In this document: one piece after another, positions 27,665 through 37,039 of the stretch
How the letters are laid out: each line of letters starts with the position of its first letter
Position numbering within the stretch: position 1 is the stretch's first letter
Assembly: GCF_011761985.1 (NCBI RefSeq)
Contig: NZ_JAASQT010000001.1
Coordinates: forward strand, 868,001-932,000
Direction of reading: 5' to 3'
Length of the DNA stretch: 64,000 nt
Origin: Brevundimonas terrae
GTDB taxonomy: Bacteria > Pseudomonadota > Alphaproteobacteria > Caulobacterales > Caulobacteraceae
The notes under the pieces: model-generated
The model's input: only the letters and a program-made list of their open reading frames with translations
What the model was told of the DNA's origin: nothing
Databases searched by the model: none
Made by a program: the position numbers and the translations under genes

Positions 27665-28309
27665 ATGACCGAGGTAAAGATCTGCGGGCTGACGACGCCC
27701 GAAACGCTTGAAGCGGCCCTTGTGGGGGGGGCGGCCTATGTCGGGGCGGTGATCTTTCCCAAGAGCCCGCGCCATATAGAGCCGGAAGCCGCCGCCGAGC
27801 TGTTTGCGATGGCCCGGGGTCGCGCAGCGGTGGTGGCCGTGGTGGTTGATCCCGACGATGCGCTGCTGGGCCGTATCGCCACCTCTTTGATGCCCGACTT
27901 CATTCAACTGCATGGCAATGAAACACCGCAAAGGGCCGCCGAGGTGCGCGCTCTGACCGGAGCCAAGATCATCAAGGCCCTGCCGATCCGCGAAGACGCG
28001 GATTTTGCGGCTGTTCCCGCATGGACCAAGGCGGCCGATATTTTACTGTTCGATGCCAAGCCACCCAAGGGCAGCGAACTGCCCGGTGGTGTGGGGCACA
28101 GTTTTGACTGGTCCTTGATGGCCAATCGCGCACTTGCGGCAAGATGGTTCCTCGCGGGCGGGCTGGATGGCACCAATCTGGGTGAAGCCTTGCGCATAAC
28201 GGGGGCATCTATGGTGGATGTCTCCTCTGGCGTTGAAAGCGCACCGGGTGTTAAGGACATCCCCCTGATCCGGAAGTTTCTGGATGCAGCCCGCCAAGCT
28301 CTGGCCTGA
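27665..28309 (+). CDS. trpF: Phosphoribosylanthranilate isomerase
   Basis: TIM-barrel enzyme converting phosphoribosylanthranilate to CdRP in tryptophan synthesis. The 214 residues begin MTEVKICGLTTPETLEAAL with the catalytic cysteine in KICG, and contain FIQLHGNETP, FDAKPP and the C-terminal phosphate site ASMVDVSSGVESAPGVKD with the catalytic Asp. ATG 27665 is fixed by the VKICG motif. First gene of trpF-trpB-x-trpA, as in the Caulobacter trpFBA cluster. No Shine-Dalgarno sequence is visible; the leader hairpin lies just upstream. Confidence 0.95.
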   Translation: MTEVKICGLTTPETLEAALVGGAAYVGAVIFPKSPRHIEPEAAAELFAMARGRAAVVAVVVDPDDALLGRIATSLMPDFIQLHGNETPQRAAEVRALTGAKIIKALPIREDADFAAVPAWTKAADILLFDAKPPKGSELPGGVGHSFDWSLMANRALAARWFLAGGLDGTNLGEALRITGASMVDVSSGVESAPGVKDIPLIRKFLDAARQALA

Positions 28310-28350
28310 CCGCCCTGATTTCGTCGTCTTCCTCCCTGTAGATTGCTGCC

Positions 28351-29568
28351 GTGAACGCACCTTTGAAAAACACCTACGCATGGCCCGATGAGCAGGGCCG
28401 TTTCGGCCCCTATGGTGGTCGTTTCGTACCCGAAACCTTGATGCCGCTGATCCACGAGCTGGATGCAGCCTATAAGGCCGCCAAGGCGGACCCGAGTTTT
28501 CAGGAAGAGCTGGACGGCTATCTGAAGTACTATGTGGGCCGCGAAAGCCCGCTGTATCACGCCGAACGCCTGACCGAGCATTTCGGGGGCGCGCGTGTAT
28601 GGCTCAAGCGCGAAGACCTGAACCACACAGGCGCGCACAAGATCAATAACTGCATGGGCCAGATTTTGCTGGCTCGCCGCATGGGCAAGACCCGCATCAT
28701 TGCCGAGACCGGCGCGGGCCAGCACGGCGTGGCCTCGGCCACGGTCTGTGCGCGTTTTGGTCTGCCCTGCACCGTCTATATGGGCGCTGTGGACGTGGAG
28801 CGTCAGCAGCCGAACGTGTTCCGCATGAAGCTTTTGGGGGCCGAGGTGAGCGCCGTGACGGCGGGCGCTGCGACCCTGAAAGACGCCATGAACGAGGCCA
28901 TGCGTGACTGGGTGACCAATGTCGAGGACACCTATTACATCATCGGCACAGCCGCCGGCCCGGCCCCGTATCCCGAAATGGTGCGCGATTTCCAGTCGGT
29001 GATCGGCAAGGAGATCAAGGCCCAGTCGCTGGCTCAGATGGGGCACCTGCCCAATGCCGTAGTCGCCTGTATCGGTGGCGGCTCCAACGCCATCGGTGCC
29101 ATGCACCCGTTCGTAAATGACGAGAGCGTGCGCCTGATCGGTGTCGAAGCCGCAGGTCATGGTCTGGACGTGGATAATGGCCACGCCGCCTCGCTGAAGG
29201 GTGGTCGCCCCGGCGTTCTGCACGGCAACCGCACCTATCTTCTGCAAGACGCCGATGGCCAAATCCTCGAAGGCCACTCGATTTCGGCGGGCCTCGACTA
29301 TCCGGGTATCGGCCCCGAACATGCGTGGCTGAATGATCTGGGGCGCGGCGAGTATCGCTCGACGACCGATGACGAGGCACTGGACGCCTTCCAGATGATC
29401 TCCAAGCTGGAAGGCATTATTCCGGCGCTGGAGCCCTCGCACGCACTGGCGCGTGCGGGCGAGATCGCCCGCGAAGTCGGCAAGGGCGGCGACATTGTCG
29501 TGGTCCTGTCGGGCCGTGGCGACAAGGACATCTTCACCGTCGCCAAACATCTTGGTGTGGAGCTTTAA
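28351..29568 (+). CDS. trpB: Tryptophan synthase beta chain
   Basis: PLP enzyme that joins indole and serine to make tryptophan, working in an alpha2beta2 complex with TrpA. The 405 residues show [15 protein letters not shown], the PLP-binding lysine in [14 protein letters not shown], the GAGQHGVA loop and the phosphate-binding GGGSNAIG. The start codon is GTG 28351. The stop TAA is followed directly by the start of the small secreted-protein gene, so the two are tightly linked. Confidence 0.97.
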   Translation: MNAPLKNTYAWPDEQGRFGPYGGRFVPETLMPLIHELDAAYKAAKADPSFQEELDGYLKYYVGRESPLYHAERLTEHFGGARVWLKREDLNHTGAHKINNCMGQILLARRMGKTRIIAETGAGQHGVASATVCARFGLPCTVYMGAVDVERQQPNVFRMKLLGAEVSAVTAGAATLKDAMNEAMRDWVTNVEDTYYIIGTAAGPAPYPEMVRDFQSVIGKEIKAQSLAQMGHLPNAVVACIGGGSNAIGAMHPFVNDESVRLIGVEAAGHGLDVDNGHAASLKGGRPGVLHGNRTYLLQDADGQILEGHSISAGLDYPGIGPEHAWLNDLGRGEYRSTTDDEALDAFQMISKLEGIIPALEPSHALARAGEIAREVGKGGDIVVVLSGRGDKDIFTVAKHLGVEL

Positions 29569-29571
29569 GTG

Positions 29572-30009
29572 ATGCTGGTTTCCCTGATGACTGCGAGCCT
29601 GATGCTGGCCGCACAAGACGCACCCGTCACGACGGCACCGCCGTTGGCGGACGCCTCGGTGGCGATCCCGTCGGACCTTCCGGTGCTGGCACCGGCTGTT
29701 GTGTCGCCCGATTGCGGTGGCCTGCTGAAGGCTGCGGCCTTCTGCGTCACCGCCCGCATGGACCAGACCGGTGGTGTGGCCGAGGCCTATCTGGCGCATC
29801 TGGAACAACAGGGCTGGCTGGCCGCTGACGGTGACGACAACCGCGTCATTCTGGTCAAGCGCCGCGAGGCCGGTGGCTGTGACGGCCTGCAAATGGTCGC
29901 CTTCTACGACACTGAAAAACCGCAGGCCGCAGAGGCTCCGGCCTTCCTCGGCTTTGCCACCATTCCGGGCGATGTCTGCGCCGCACCGAGCGGAGGCACC
30001 GCACAGTGA
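29572..30009 (+). CDS. Small exported protein inside the trp operon (unknown)
   Basis: A 145-residue protein that I do not recognise. A short signal peptide (MLVSLMTASLMLAAQ) is followed by a proline-rich linker and a folded part with four cysteines (SPDCGG, AFCVTA, GGCDGLQ, GDVCAA), suggesting two disulfides in the periplasm. It starts three bases after the trpB stop, and its TGA overlaps the trpA GTG (GTGA at 30006-30009), so it is embedded and translationally coupled in the trpB-trpA unit. The role is unknown; the position may be accidental or a clade-specific insertion. Confidence 0.75.
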   Translation: MLVSLMTASLMLAAQDAPVTTAPPLADASVAIPSDLPVLAPAVVSPDCGGLLKAAAFCVTARMDQTGGVAEAYLAHLEQQGWLAADGDDNRVILVKRREAGGCDGLQMVAFYDTEKPQAAEAPAFLGFATIPGDVCAAPSGGTAQ

Positions 30010-30824
30010 CGACGTCGCGTATTGATGCCCGTTTTGCCAAGCTGAAGGCCGAGAATCGCGCCGGTTTCGTGCCGTTCGTGATGACGGGCGATCCCAGCCG
30101 CGAAGAAGCGCTGGAAATCCTCAAGGGCCTGCCCGAAGCGGGGGCCGACATCATCGAGGTGGGTCTGGCCTTTTCCGATCCGATGGCCGAGGGCCCGCCC
30201 GTGCAACGTGCCGCCCAGCGCGGCCTGAAAGCCGGTATGACCCTGCGTGGCACCATGGATCTTGTGGCCGAGTTCCGTAAGACCGATCAGGACACGCCGG
30301 TGATCCTGATGGGCTATCTGAACCCCGTCGAATCCTATGGCTATGCCCGCTTTGCCAAGGAAGCGGCCGAGGCTGGCATTGATGGCCTGATCTCGGTGGA
30401 CTGCCCCCCCGAAGAGGCTGCAGACCTTGCCGCGGCGATGGATGCCGAACAGTTGTCGTTGATCCGTCTGGCCACGCCGACCTCGGACGATGCGCGCCTC
30501 GAAGTGATCGCACGCGGCACGTCGGGCTTTATCTATTATGTTTCCGTGGCCGGTGTGACGGGCGTCAAAGAGGCGCAAGCCGCCTCGGTGGCCCCTGCGG
30601 TTGCGCGTGTTCGCAAGGCCACGGGCCTTCCGGTGGCCGTCGGTTTCGGCATCAAGACACCGGAACGTGCCGCCGAAATTGCCCGCGTATCGGATGCGGT
30701 GGTGGTCGGCTCGGCCCTTGTGGACGAGGTCGCCGCAGCCCTTGAAGCCGGTGAGCCCGCCGTGCCGCGCGTGCTGGCCAAGGTACGCACCCTTTCTGAT
30801 GCAGTTCGTAATGCACGTAACTAG
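30006..30824 (+). CDS. trpA: Tryptophan synthase alpha chain
   Basis: TIM-barrel subunit that cleaves indole-3-glycerol phosphate to indole and G3P for TrpB. The 272 residues begin TTSRIDARFAKLKAENRAGF and show catalytic Glu in DIIEVGLAFSDPMAEGP, the loop-2 Asp in the same segment, and the phosphate site GFIYYVSVAGVTG and VGFGIKTPERA. Start is GTG 30006, overlapping the previous stop by four bases. accD follows after 34 bases. Confidence 0.96.
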   Translation: MTTSRIDARFAKLKAENRAGFVPFVMTGDPSREEALEILKGLPEAGADIIEVGLAFSDPMAEGPPVQRAAQRGLKAGMTLRGTMDLVAEFRKTDQDTPVILMGYLNPVESYGYARFAKEAAEAGIDGLISVDCPPEEAADLAAAMDAEQLSLIRLATPTSDDARLEVIARGTSGFIYYVSVAGVTGVKEAQAASVAPAVARVRKATGLPVAVGFGIKTPERAAEIARVSDAVVVGSALVDEVAAALEAGEPAVPRVLAKVRTLSDAVRNARN

Positions 30825-30858
30825 TGCTTCCGTGACGGAAACCGTTTAAACAGCGCCC

Positions 30859-31749
30859 ATGGTCGATAAGAATTCCGAAAACAAAGCCCGCGGTGGCTGG
30901 CTTTCGCGCCTTTCCCCCGGTGTCCGCAAAGTGGTCAAAACCACGGACACGCCTGACAATCTGTGGGTGAAAGACCCCGATACGGGCGAGATGATCTATC
31001 GCTCGGACCTCGAGGCTGCGCTGTGGGTGACGCCGTCTGGCCGTCACATGCGTATCAATGCCCCGACGCGCCTGAAGGCGACGTTTGACGGTGGCAAATA
31101 CGAAGCCATTGCCACGCCTGACGTGCCCGAAGATCCGCTGAACTTCTCGGACGGCAAGCCGTACAAGGAACGTCTGGCGGCGGCGCGTAAGGCGGCCGGT
31201 CGTCCCGACACCATGGCTATCGGCTATGGCACGCTGGACGGCACCCCGGCTGTTGTCATCGTTCAGGACTTCACCTTTATGGGTGGTTCGCTGGGCATGG
31301 CAGCGGGCGAGGCCTTCATTACCGCCGCACAGGAAGCTGTGAAACGCGGTGTGCCGCTGGTTTGCTTCACCGCAGCCGGTGGTGCGCGTATGCAGGAAGG
31401 CGCGCTGTCGCTGATGCAGATGGCCCGCACGACGCTGGCCATTCAGGACCTGAAAGCCAACCAGCTTCCCTATGCTGTGGTGCTGACCGACCCGACCACG
31501 GGCGGTGTGACAGCATCCTATGCCATGCTGGGCGATGTGCACCTGGCCGAGCCGGGTGCCCTGATCGGCTTTGCCGGTCCGCGCGTGATCGAAACCACCA
31601 TCCGCGAGAAACTGCCGCCGGGCTTCCAGCGCGCAGAATACCTCAAGGAAAAAGGCATGGTCGACAAGGTTGTGACCCGTCACGACCTGCCGGAAACGCT
31701 GGGCCGTATCCTGTCCATCCTGATGGATGGTAAGCGCAAGGCCGCTTAA
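30859..31749 (+). CDS. accD: Acetyl-CoA carboxylase carboxyltransferase beta subunit lacking the zinc ribbon
   Basis: Carboxyltransferase subunit that, with AccA, moves CO2 from biotin to acetyl-CoA for fatty-acid synthesis. The 296 residues carry the crotonase-like core GGSLGMAAGEAFITAA, FTAAGGARMQEG, DPTTGGVTASYA and GFAGPRVIE. The N-terminal zinc ribbon of typical AccD (C-x2-C ... C-x2-C) is absent: VKDPDTGEMIY and VTPSGRHMRI stand where KCxxC and VCPxC are expected, so all four cysteines are lost while surrounding residues remain. The gene follows trpA and precedes folC, a common trpA-accD-folC order. Confidence 0.95.
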   Translation: MVDKNSENKARGGWLSRLSPGVRKVVKTTDTPDNLWVKDPDTGEMIYRSDLEAALWVTPSGRHMRINAPTRLKATFDGGKYEAIATPDVPEDPLNFSDGKPYKERLAAARKAAGRPDTMAIGYGTLDGTPAVVIVQDFTFMGGSLGMAAGEAFITAAQEAVKRGVPLVCFTAAGGARMQEGALSLMQMARTTLAIQDLKANQLPYAVVLTDPTTGGVTASYAMLGDVHLAEPGALIGFAGPRVIETTIREKLPPGFQRAEYLKEKGMVDKVVTRHDLPETLGRILSILMDGKRKAA

Positions 31750-31765
31750 GGCCGATACGAAAGGC

Positions 31766-33058
31766 GTGGCCTTGGACTCTATTTCTGAACGTCTCAAGGC
31801 CCGCCACCCCCAGCGCATAGACCTGTCGCTGGGCCGGATGCAGGCCCTGTGCGCGGCGCTGGGCAATCCCCAGAACCGCCTGCCGCCCGTCATCCATGTG
31901 GCGGGCACCAATGGCAAGGGATCGACGGTTTCGTTGATCCGCGCCATTGCCGAGGCGGCAGGGCTCAAGGTCCATACCTATACCTCGCCGCATCTGGTGC
32001 GTTTTAACGAGCGTATCCGTCTGGCCGGAAAGCTGATTTCCGACGAACAACTGAACGAAATCCTCGACCGTGTCGAAGCGGCCATGGAGGCAACAGGCGG
32101 GCAGGCGACCGTGTTTGAAAGCACGACGGCTGCCGGTTTTGTCGCCATGTCCGAAACCCCTGCGGACCTTGCCATTATCGAGGTCGGTCTGGGCGGTATT
32201 CTGGACGCCACCAATATTATCGAGCGCCCGCTGCTGAGCGTGATTACGCCGGTGGACCTCGACCATGCCGAGTTTCTGGGCACCGATCTGGCCGGTGTGG
32301 CCCGCGAGAAGGCGGGCATTATCAAGGCCGGTGCGCGGGGCATTATCGCCCGCCAGTCCGAACCGGCCATGGCCGAGATCGAGCGCCGCGCCCAAGAGGT
32401 CGGCTCGCCGCTGACGGTTGCGGGTGTGGATTTCGACAGTTTCGCCGAGCGGGGCGGTCTGGCCTATCAGGACCAGATCCGTTTCCTTGATCTTCCGGCC
32501 CCTGCGCTTTCGGGCAATCACCAGTTCGACAATGCGGGGCTGGCCATTGCCGTCGCACTGGAACTGGACCTGTCCGAAGACGCCATAGCCGCCGGTCTGA
32601 AATCTGTGTTCTGGCCCGCACGGATGCAGCGCCTGACGGCCGGTCCCTATGCCGAACAGGCCAAGACGGTCGATGCCGAGCTGTGGCTGGATGGCGGGCA
32701 TAATCCGCATGCGGCGCGTGCATTGGGGCGTGTGCTGGGCGATCGCCAAAGCCGTTCGCCGCGTCCAAGTGTGCTGATTGTCGGCATGTTGTCCAACAAG
32801 GATGCGGGCGGCTTTTTCGAGGCGCTCAAAGGCATCGAGGCCAAGGTCATTGCCGTGCCGTTCGACGGAGCCTGTGCCGAACCTCAAAGCCTTGCCGCTG
32901 CGGCGCAGGGCTGTGGTTTCGAGGCGATGACGGCAAACACCATGGCCGAGGCTATGGACCGTGCCGTGGCACTGGGCGCGGGCCGTATCGTGATCTGCGG
33001 CAGTCTTTATCTGGCGGGCGAGGTTCTGGGGGCGTCTCCCGAAACCTGGCCGGTCTAG
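31766..33058 (+). CDS. folC: Folylpolyglutamate/dihydrofolate synthase
   Basis: ATP ligase that adds glutamate to dihydropteroate and folates. Mur-ligase fold with P-loop AGTNGKGST and HTYTSPHLVRFNERI, VGLGGILDATN and the C-terminal WLDGGHNPHAA. The GTG at 31766 (VALDSISERLKARHPQRIDL) is chosen because family members begin just before the RxHPxxIDLSL segment; an in-frame ATG at 31727 would overlap accD. Length from the GTG is 430 residues. A bidirectional terminator lies after its stop. Confidence 0.94.
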   Translation: MALDSISERLKARHPQRIDLSLGRMQALCAALGNPQNRLPPVIHVAGTNGKGSTVSLIRAIAEAAGLKVHTYTSPHLVRFNERIRLAGKLISDEQLNEILDRVEAAMEATGGQATVFESTTAAGFVAMSETPADLAIIEVGLGGILDATNIIERPLLSVITPVDLDHAEFLGTDLAGVAREKAGIIKAGARGIIARQSEPAMAEIERRAQEVGSPLTVAGVDFDSFAERGGLAYQDQIRFLDLPAPALSGNHQFDNAGLAIAVALELDLSEDAIAAGLKSVFWPARMQRLTAGPYAEQAKTVDAELWLDGGHNPHAARALGRVLGDRQSRSPRPSVLIVGMLSNKDAGGFFEALKGIEAKVIAVPFDGACAEPQSLAAAAQGCGFEAMTANTMAEAMDRAVALGAGRIVICGSLYLAGEVLGASPETWPV

Positions 33059-33069
33059 GCATCAGGCCT

Positions 33070-33106
33070 TAAAAAAGGGCGGCCCGTGAGAGCCGCCCTT
33101 TTTTGT
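33070..33106. terminator. Bidirectional terminator between folC and trxA
   Basis: AAAAAAGGGCGGC (33071-33083) pairs with GCCGCCCTTTTTT (33092-33104). The T-runs on both strands serve the convergent folC and trxA genes. Confidence 0.93.
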
Positions 33107-33108
33107 AT

Positions 33109-33435
33109 TTATTCGACGCCGGCTTCGGTCAGCCATTCGACGATCTTGCCCTTGGGCATGGGGCCGACCTTCATCGAGGTCATCTGGCCGTCCTTGAACA
33201 ACATCAGGGTCGGGATGCCTTTGACGCCCAGCTTGGACGGGGTCATCGGGCTGTCATCGATGTTCATCTTGGCGATGGTCACCTTCTCGCCGATCTCGTC
33301 CGACAGCTGTTCCAGAGCCGGACCGATCTGCTTGCACGGGCCGCACCATTCGGCCCAAAAGTCCAACAGGACCGGCTTTTCAGCCTTCAGGACGTCGGTT
33401 TCAAAGCTGTCGTCAGTGACCTTGAGCGTGGCCAT
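33109..33435 (-). CDS. trxA: Thioredoxin
   Basis: Small redox protein of 108 residues, the standard length, reducing cytoplasmic disulfides. The active site WCGPC is at residues 30-34 (FWAEWCGPCK), with the cis-proline in KGIPTLMLFK. The start ATG 33435 (MATLKVTDDSF) is the family N-terminus. Lying downstream of addA on the same strand, it is the last gene of the acyltransferase-tsaE-amgK-murU-addB-addA-trxA series, an arrangement seen in other alphaproteobacteria; about 100 bases separate it from addA, so it may have its own promoter. Confidence 0.96.
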   Translation of the reverse strand: MATLKVTDDSFETDVLKAEKPVLLDFWAEWCGPCKQIGPALEQLSDEIGEKVTIAKMNIDDSPMTPSKLGVKGIPTLMLFKDGQMTSMKVGPMPKGKIVEWLTEAGVE

Positions 33436-33535
33436 AATCGTCTCTTTCTTCTGTGTGGGCGCGGGCAAGATATGGACCTTGGCCGCGCCGCTTCCCCTGT
33501 GATGTGGGGCAGTTTTATCCGTTAATCAATGGCGC

Positions 33536-36500
33536 TCAGCCCAGCGAGGCCATCAGGACATCGTTTGTGACCGGCATCAGCTTGGGCCCGTCGGTCCAGA
33601 CCAGCGCCGCCTCGACCGGACGATCCGGATAAAGCTGGCGCAAGACCGCCGCATAGACGGCCAACTGGGTCAGATAGGCCGGATCGACATCCTCCAGCCT
33701 GTCAGGCGCGGGGCGGTTGGTCTTGTAGTCCACCACCAGAACCCGCTCGGGCGTGATGACCAGACGGTCGATCTGGCCGTTGATCTTGACCCCTTGGGGC
33801 AGTTCGGGCGCGGTGCCGGTCAGGGCCACTTCGGCGCGCGATCCGGCCCCGAATACGGGGGCGAAACGGGCATCGTCCAGCACGCTGAAGGCCGCCTCGA
33901 TCATCTCGGCCCTTTGGTCATCGTCCAGATCGATTTCCTTGGACAGCAGACGCTGGGCCGCCTCGCGGCGCGTGGCGGGCGCTATATCGGGCAGGCGTTC
34001 CAACAAACGGTGGACCAGATCGCCGCGACGAAAACGGCCCAGAGCCGCACCACCACTGGGAGCCATGGCCAGCGGTGACGGGGCTGGAATGCGCTTCTTG
34101 CCCTCCATCTGCGACGGGGCCGAAAAACGCGCTGTCGCATCGGCGGGGGCCGGGTCGGCCAGCCATGAGGGCAGGGCCACAGGCTTGGCCGACAAACGCT
34201 GCTCGGGGGCCATCAAGGGCGGCAAGGCACCTATACGTGCGCGGCCATCACCGTCGCTCGAGACGTGTCCGGCCTCTGCGGCTTTCAGGAAGGTCTGCTG
34301 AAGAATGTCCCACCACGAGCCTTCCTGATAGCCGGTCTTGCTCTTGAGGCCGCGGCCCATAATGACCAGACGGTCGCGGGCGCGGGTCAGGGCCACATAC
34401 AGAAGACGCAAGGACTCCTCGTCGGTGCGGGCCTCGCGCAGTTCGCGGGCAGCCTTGGAGGCGTCGCAATCCTCGTCCTTGCGTGGACACATCAGCCAGA
34501 CCTCGCCCGCATCACCGGCGGGGGTTGGCATCAGGCGCGGCCCCTGCGGCTTGGCCTTGGAAGTGGTGTCGGGAAGGATGACAACGGGGGCCTCAAGCCC
34601 CTTGGAGCCGTGGACGGTCATCACACGCACCTCGTTGCGCGCACCCTCCATCTCGCGTTTGACCTCGACGGCGCTCTGTTCCAGCATCCGCAGACAGGTT
34701 TCCAGATCATGCCCGCCGCGTTCCTCGGCGCTCAAAATCTGGGCGAGGGTTTCGTCGATGGCCTCTTCGGCCTCGCGGCCCATCCGGTCCACGATCCGAC
34801 CACGACCCGAGCGACCGTCGTCGAACACATGGTTCAGCGCCGTCGAGAAGAAGGTGAAGGGATCGCCTTGGCTGGCGGCTACCAGACGCTGCAACAGGTC
34901 GTGGGCCTCGCGCCATTGCGGGTGCGTGTCCTTGCGGGCTTGCAGGGTGCCCCACAGGCTTTGTCTGCCGCGCGTACCGGTCTCGGCCAGATGATAGAGA
35001 TCGTGCGGTTCGCCAAAGTCCGGCACGTCGCAGAACGGGCTACGCAGGATTTCCGCCAGCGACAGGTCATCGGTCGGGAACAGGGCAAAGCGCGCCAAGG
35101 CCAGCAGGTCATCAAAAACAATATGCTCGTCCAGCTTCAGACGGTCGGCCCCCGCAACGGGCACGCCCTCCATCTTCAGGGCACGGATAATCTCTTCGAA
35201 CGTCGCATCGCGGCGGCGCACCAGCACCAGATAATCGCCATAGCGGGCAGGGCGATAATAGGCCCCGCGCGCCTTGTCGAAATCCCAGATGCCCGAGCCA
35301 TTGGCCACCTGATCGCGGATTTCACGGGCAAGGGCGCGGGCCAGTTTCTTGCGTCCGCTGGCCTCGCTTTCCTGATCGACAGGGGCGGACCATGCCTGTT
35401 TTTCGACCTTTTCAGGATCGGTAAACAGCGGCCATAGCTCGACACATCCGGCCTGTCCGTCGCGCGCGGGAAGGTGGGGCGGAATATCAGCCTCGACCCC
35501 GACAAGGGCGCGGGTGCGCTCGGGGTGGTCGAATACCGCATCCACATACTCCAGCACGTCGCGGGTGGATCGGAAGGAGGTGTTCAGGTCCACAGGCAGG
35601 AAGCTGCGCCCGACATTGAGGGCGCGGGTTTCATACTGTTTGGCCTCTTGGCGCAGGCGCTCGGGGCGGGCTCCCTGGAACGAATAGATCGACTGTTTTT
35701 CGTCACCGACGACAAAGACCGTGCGCTCGATATTGCGCTCGCGCTCCGTGCCGTCACCGGCATAAAAACTCTCGGTCAGGGCGCGCATAATCTCCCACTG
35801 TTCGGGGGCGGTGTCCTGCGCCTCGTCGATCAGCACATGTTCGATGCCGCCATCCAGCTTGTACAATACCCATGCTGCATCGGTGCGCTGGGTCAGCAGT
35901 TCGGCGGTGCGTCCGACCAGATCGGTAAAGTCCAGCGCCGCCGCCTCGGCCTTGTGGCTTTCGTAAAGCGCGCGGTGGACGCGGGCCAGCGCCAGCAGGT
36001 GCTCGGTTTCCTCGGCCACCTTGATGGCAAATAGACGGTTGCGGGTGGCGACGAACTTGTCCTGAAGCGTGATCAGGAAATCAACTGTGGCAGGCGGGAT
36101 TTTTGCCGTCGCCATCTTGGCGCGAGGCGTGCCCGTGGCGGTCAGGAACACCGGTTCAAGAGCCTCGAACGTCCAGACGGGTAGCGCGGCCCGCATGGCG
36201 GCGGCAACCTTGCCGTCATTGGCCCCGCCGGTTTCCATGACGGCGGCGGCATCGCGCCATTCCTCTACGGAGAGATAGCGCATGAACTCGGCGGCAATTT
36301 CTTCGGCGGGCTGGTCGCCTGCACCGGTCACTTCGCGCGGCGACGGTGCTGCGCCCGAGGTGATCTGGTCCATATAAGCGCCAAGGCTCTCGCGCTTGGC
36401 TTCGATCATGCCCAACAGGTCGTTGAAACTGGCAAAGTCGAGAGCGACGGCAAAATGGGCATAGGCCCGCCCCACAGGACCGTCGGCATGTTCCAGCGCA

Positions 36501-37036
36501 TAGCGGGCCAGCTCATCGCGCGCCTCTTTGGACAACTGCACAGCGGCCTGATCTTCCAGCACCTTGAAGGCGGGGGTGACGCCTGCTTCGAGAGGGAAGC
36601 GGCGCAGCAGTTTTTCGCAGAAGGCGTGGATGGTCTGGATTTTCAAACCGCCGGGGGTTTCCAGAGCGCGGGCAAACAGACGACGCGCATCGGACAGGTC
36701 GCTTTGGTCCAGATCATCGGGATTCCGACCGTCCAGCGCCGCCAAAGATCGGGCCAGAGTCTGGTCGTCGGCCACGGCCCATTCGCCCAGCTTTTCAAAC
36801 AGGCGCGACTGCATCTCCGAGGCCGCGGCCTTGGTATAGGTCACGCACAATATCTCGCCCGGTGCGACGCGCTTCAGCAGCAGACGCGCCACGCGGTTGA
36901 CCAGTGTGGTGGTCTTGCCCGAACCGGCATTGGCGGTGACGAAGATGGACAGGTCGGGATTGGCTGCCGTCGACTGGCTGGCACGGGCGGCCTCGACCGG
37001 AGACAGATCGGATGTCGGGGTGCGGGTCTCGGTCAT
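33536..37036 (-). CDS. addA: Double-strand break repair helicase-nuclease AddA
   Basis: UvrD-like helicase and nuclease subunit that, with AddB, resects double-strand ends for RecA loading (the functional counterpart of RecBCD). The 1166 residues show Walker A TANAGSGKTTTLVNR (34-48), the helicase motif DEAQDTAPEQWE, YVALTRARDRLVIMGRG and, at the C-terminus, the nuclease motif VLVVDYKTNRPAP with GxID in GQIDRLVI. It starts three bases after addB ends, so the two are co-translated. Alphaproteobacterial type. Confidence 0.97.
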   Translation of the reverse strand: MTETRTPTSDLSPVEAARASQSTAANPDLSIFVTANAGSGKTTTLVNRVARLLLKRVAPGEILCVTYTKAAASEMQSRLFEKLGEWAVADDQTLARSLAALDGRNPDDLDQSDLSDARRLFARALETPGGLKIQTIHAFCEKLLRRFPLEAGVTPAFKVLEDQAAVQLSKEARDELARYALEHADGPVGRAYAHFAVALDFASFNDLLGMIEAKRESLGAYMDQITSGAAPSPREVTGAGDQPAEEIAAEFMRYLSVEEWRDAAAVMETGGANDGKVAAAMRAALPVWTFEALEPVFLTATGTPRAKMATAKIPPATVDFLITLQDKFVATRNRLFAIKVAEETEHLLALARVHRALYESHKAEAAALDFTDLVGRTAELLTQRTDAAWVLYKLDGGIEHVLIDEAQDTAPEQWEIMRALTESFYAGDGTERERNIERTVFVVGDEKQSIYSFQGARPERLRQEAKQYETRALNVGRSFLPVDLNTSFRSTRDVLEYVDAVFDHPERTRALVGVEADIPPHLPARDGQAGCVELWPLFTDPEKVEKQAWSAPVDQESEASGRKKLARALAREIRDQVANGSGIWDFDKARGAYYRPARYGDYLVLVRRRDATFEEIIRALKMEGVPVAGADRLKLDEHIVFDDLLALARFALFPTDDLSLAEILRSPFCDVPDFGEPHDLYHLAETGTRGRQSLWGTLQARKDTHPQWREAHDLLQRLVAASQGDPFTFFSTALNHVFDDGRSGRGRIVDRMGREAEEAIDETLAQILSAEERGGHDLETCLRMLEQSAVEVKREMEGARNEVRVMTVHGSKGLEAPVVILPDTTSKAKPQGPRLMPTPAGDAGEVWLMCPRKDEDCDASKAARELREARTDEESLRLLYVALTRARDRLVIMGRGLKSKTGYQEGSWWDILQQTFLKAAEAGHVSSDGDGRARIGALPPLMAPEQRLSAKPVALPSWLADPAPADATARFSAPSQMEGKKRIPAPSPLAMAPSGGAALGRFRRGDLVHRLLERLPDIAPATRREAAQRLLSKEIDLDDDQRAEMIEAAFSVLDDARFAPVFGAGSRAEVALTGTAPELPQGVKINGQIDRLVITPERVLVVDYKTNRPAPDRLEDVDPAYLTQLAVYAAVLRQLYPDRPVEAALVWTDGPKLMPVTNDVLMASLG

Positions 37037-37039
37037 GGC

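Noticed and set aside
27904..29892. 662-codon minus-strand frame over trpF and trpB
   Set aside because: Antisense shadow of two certain trp genes; no recognisable domain.
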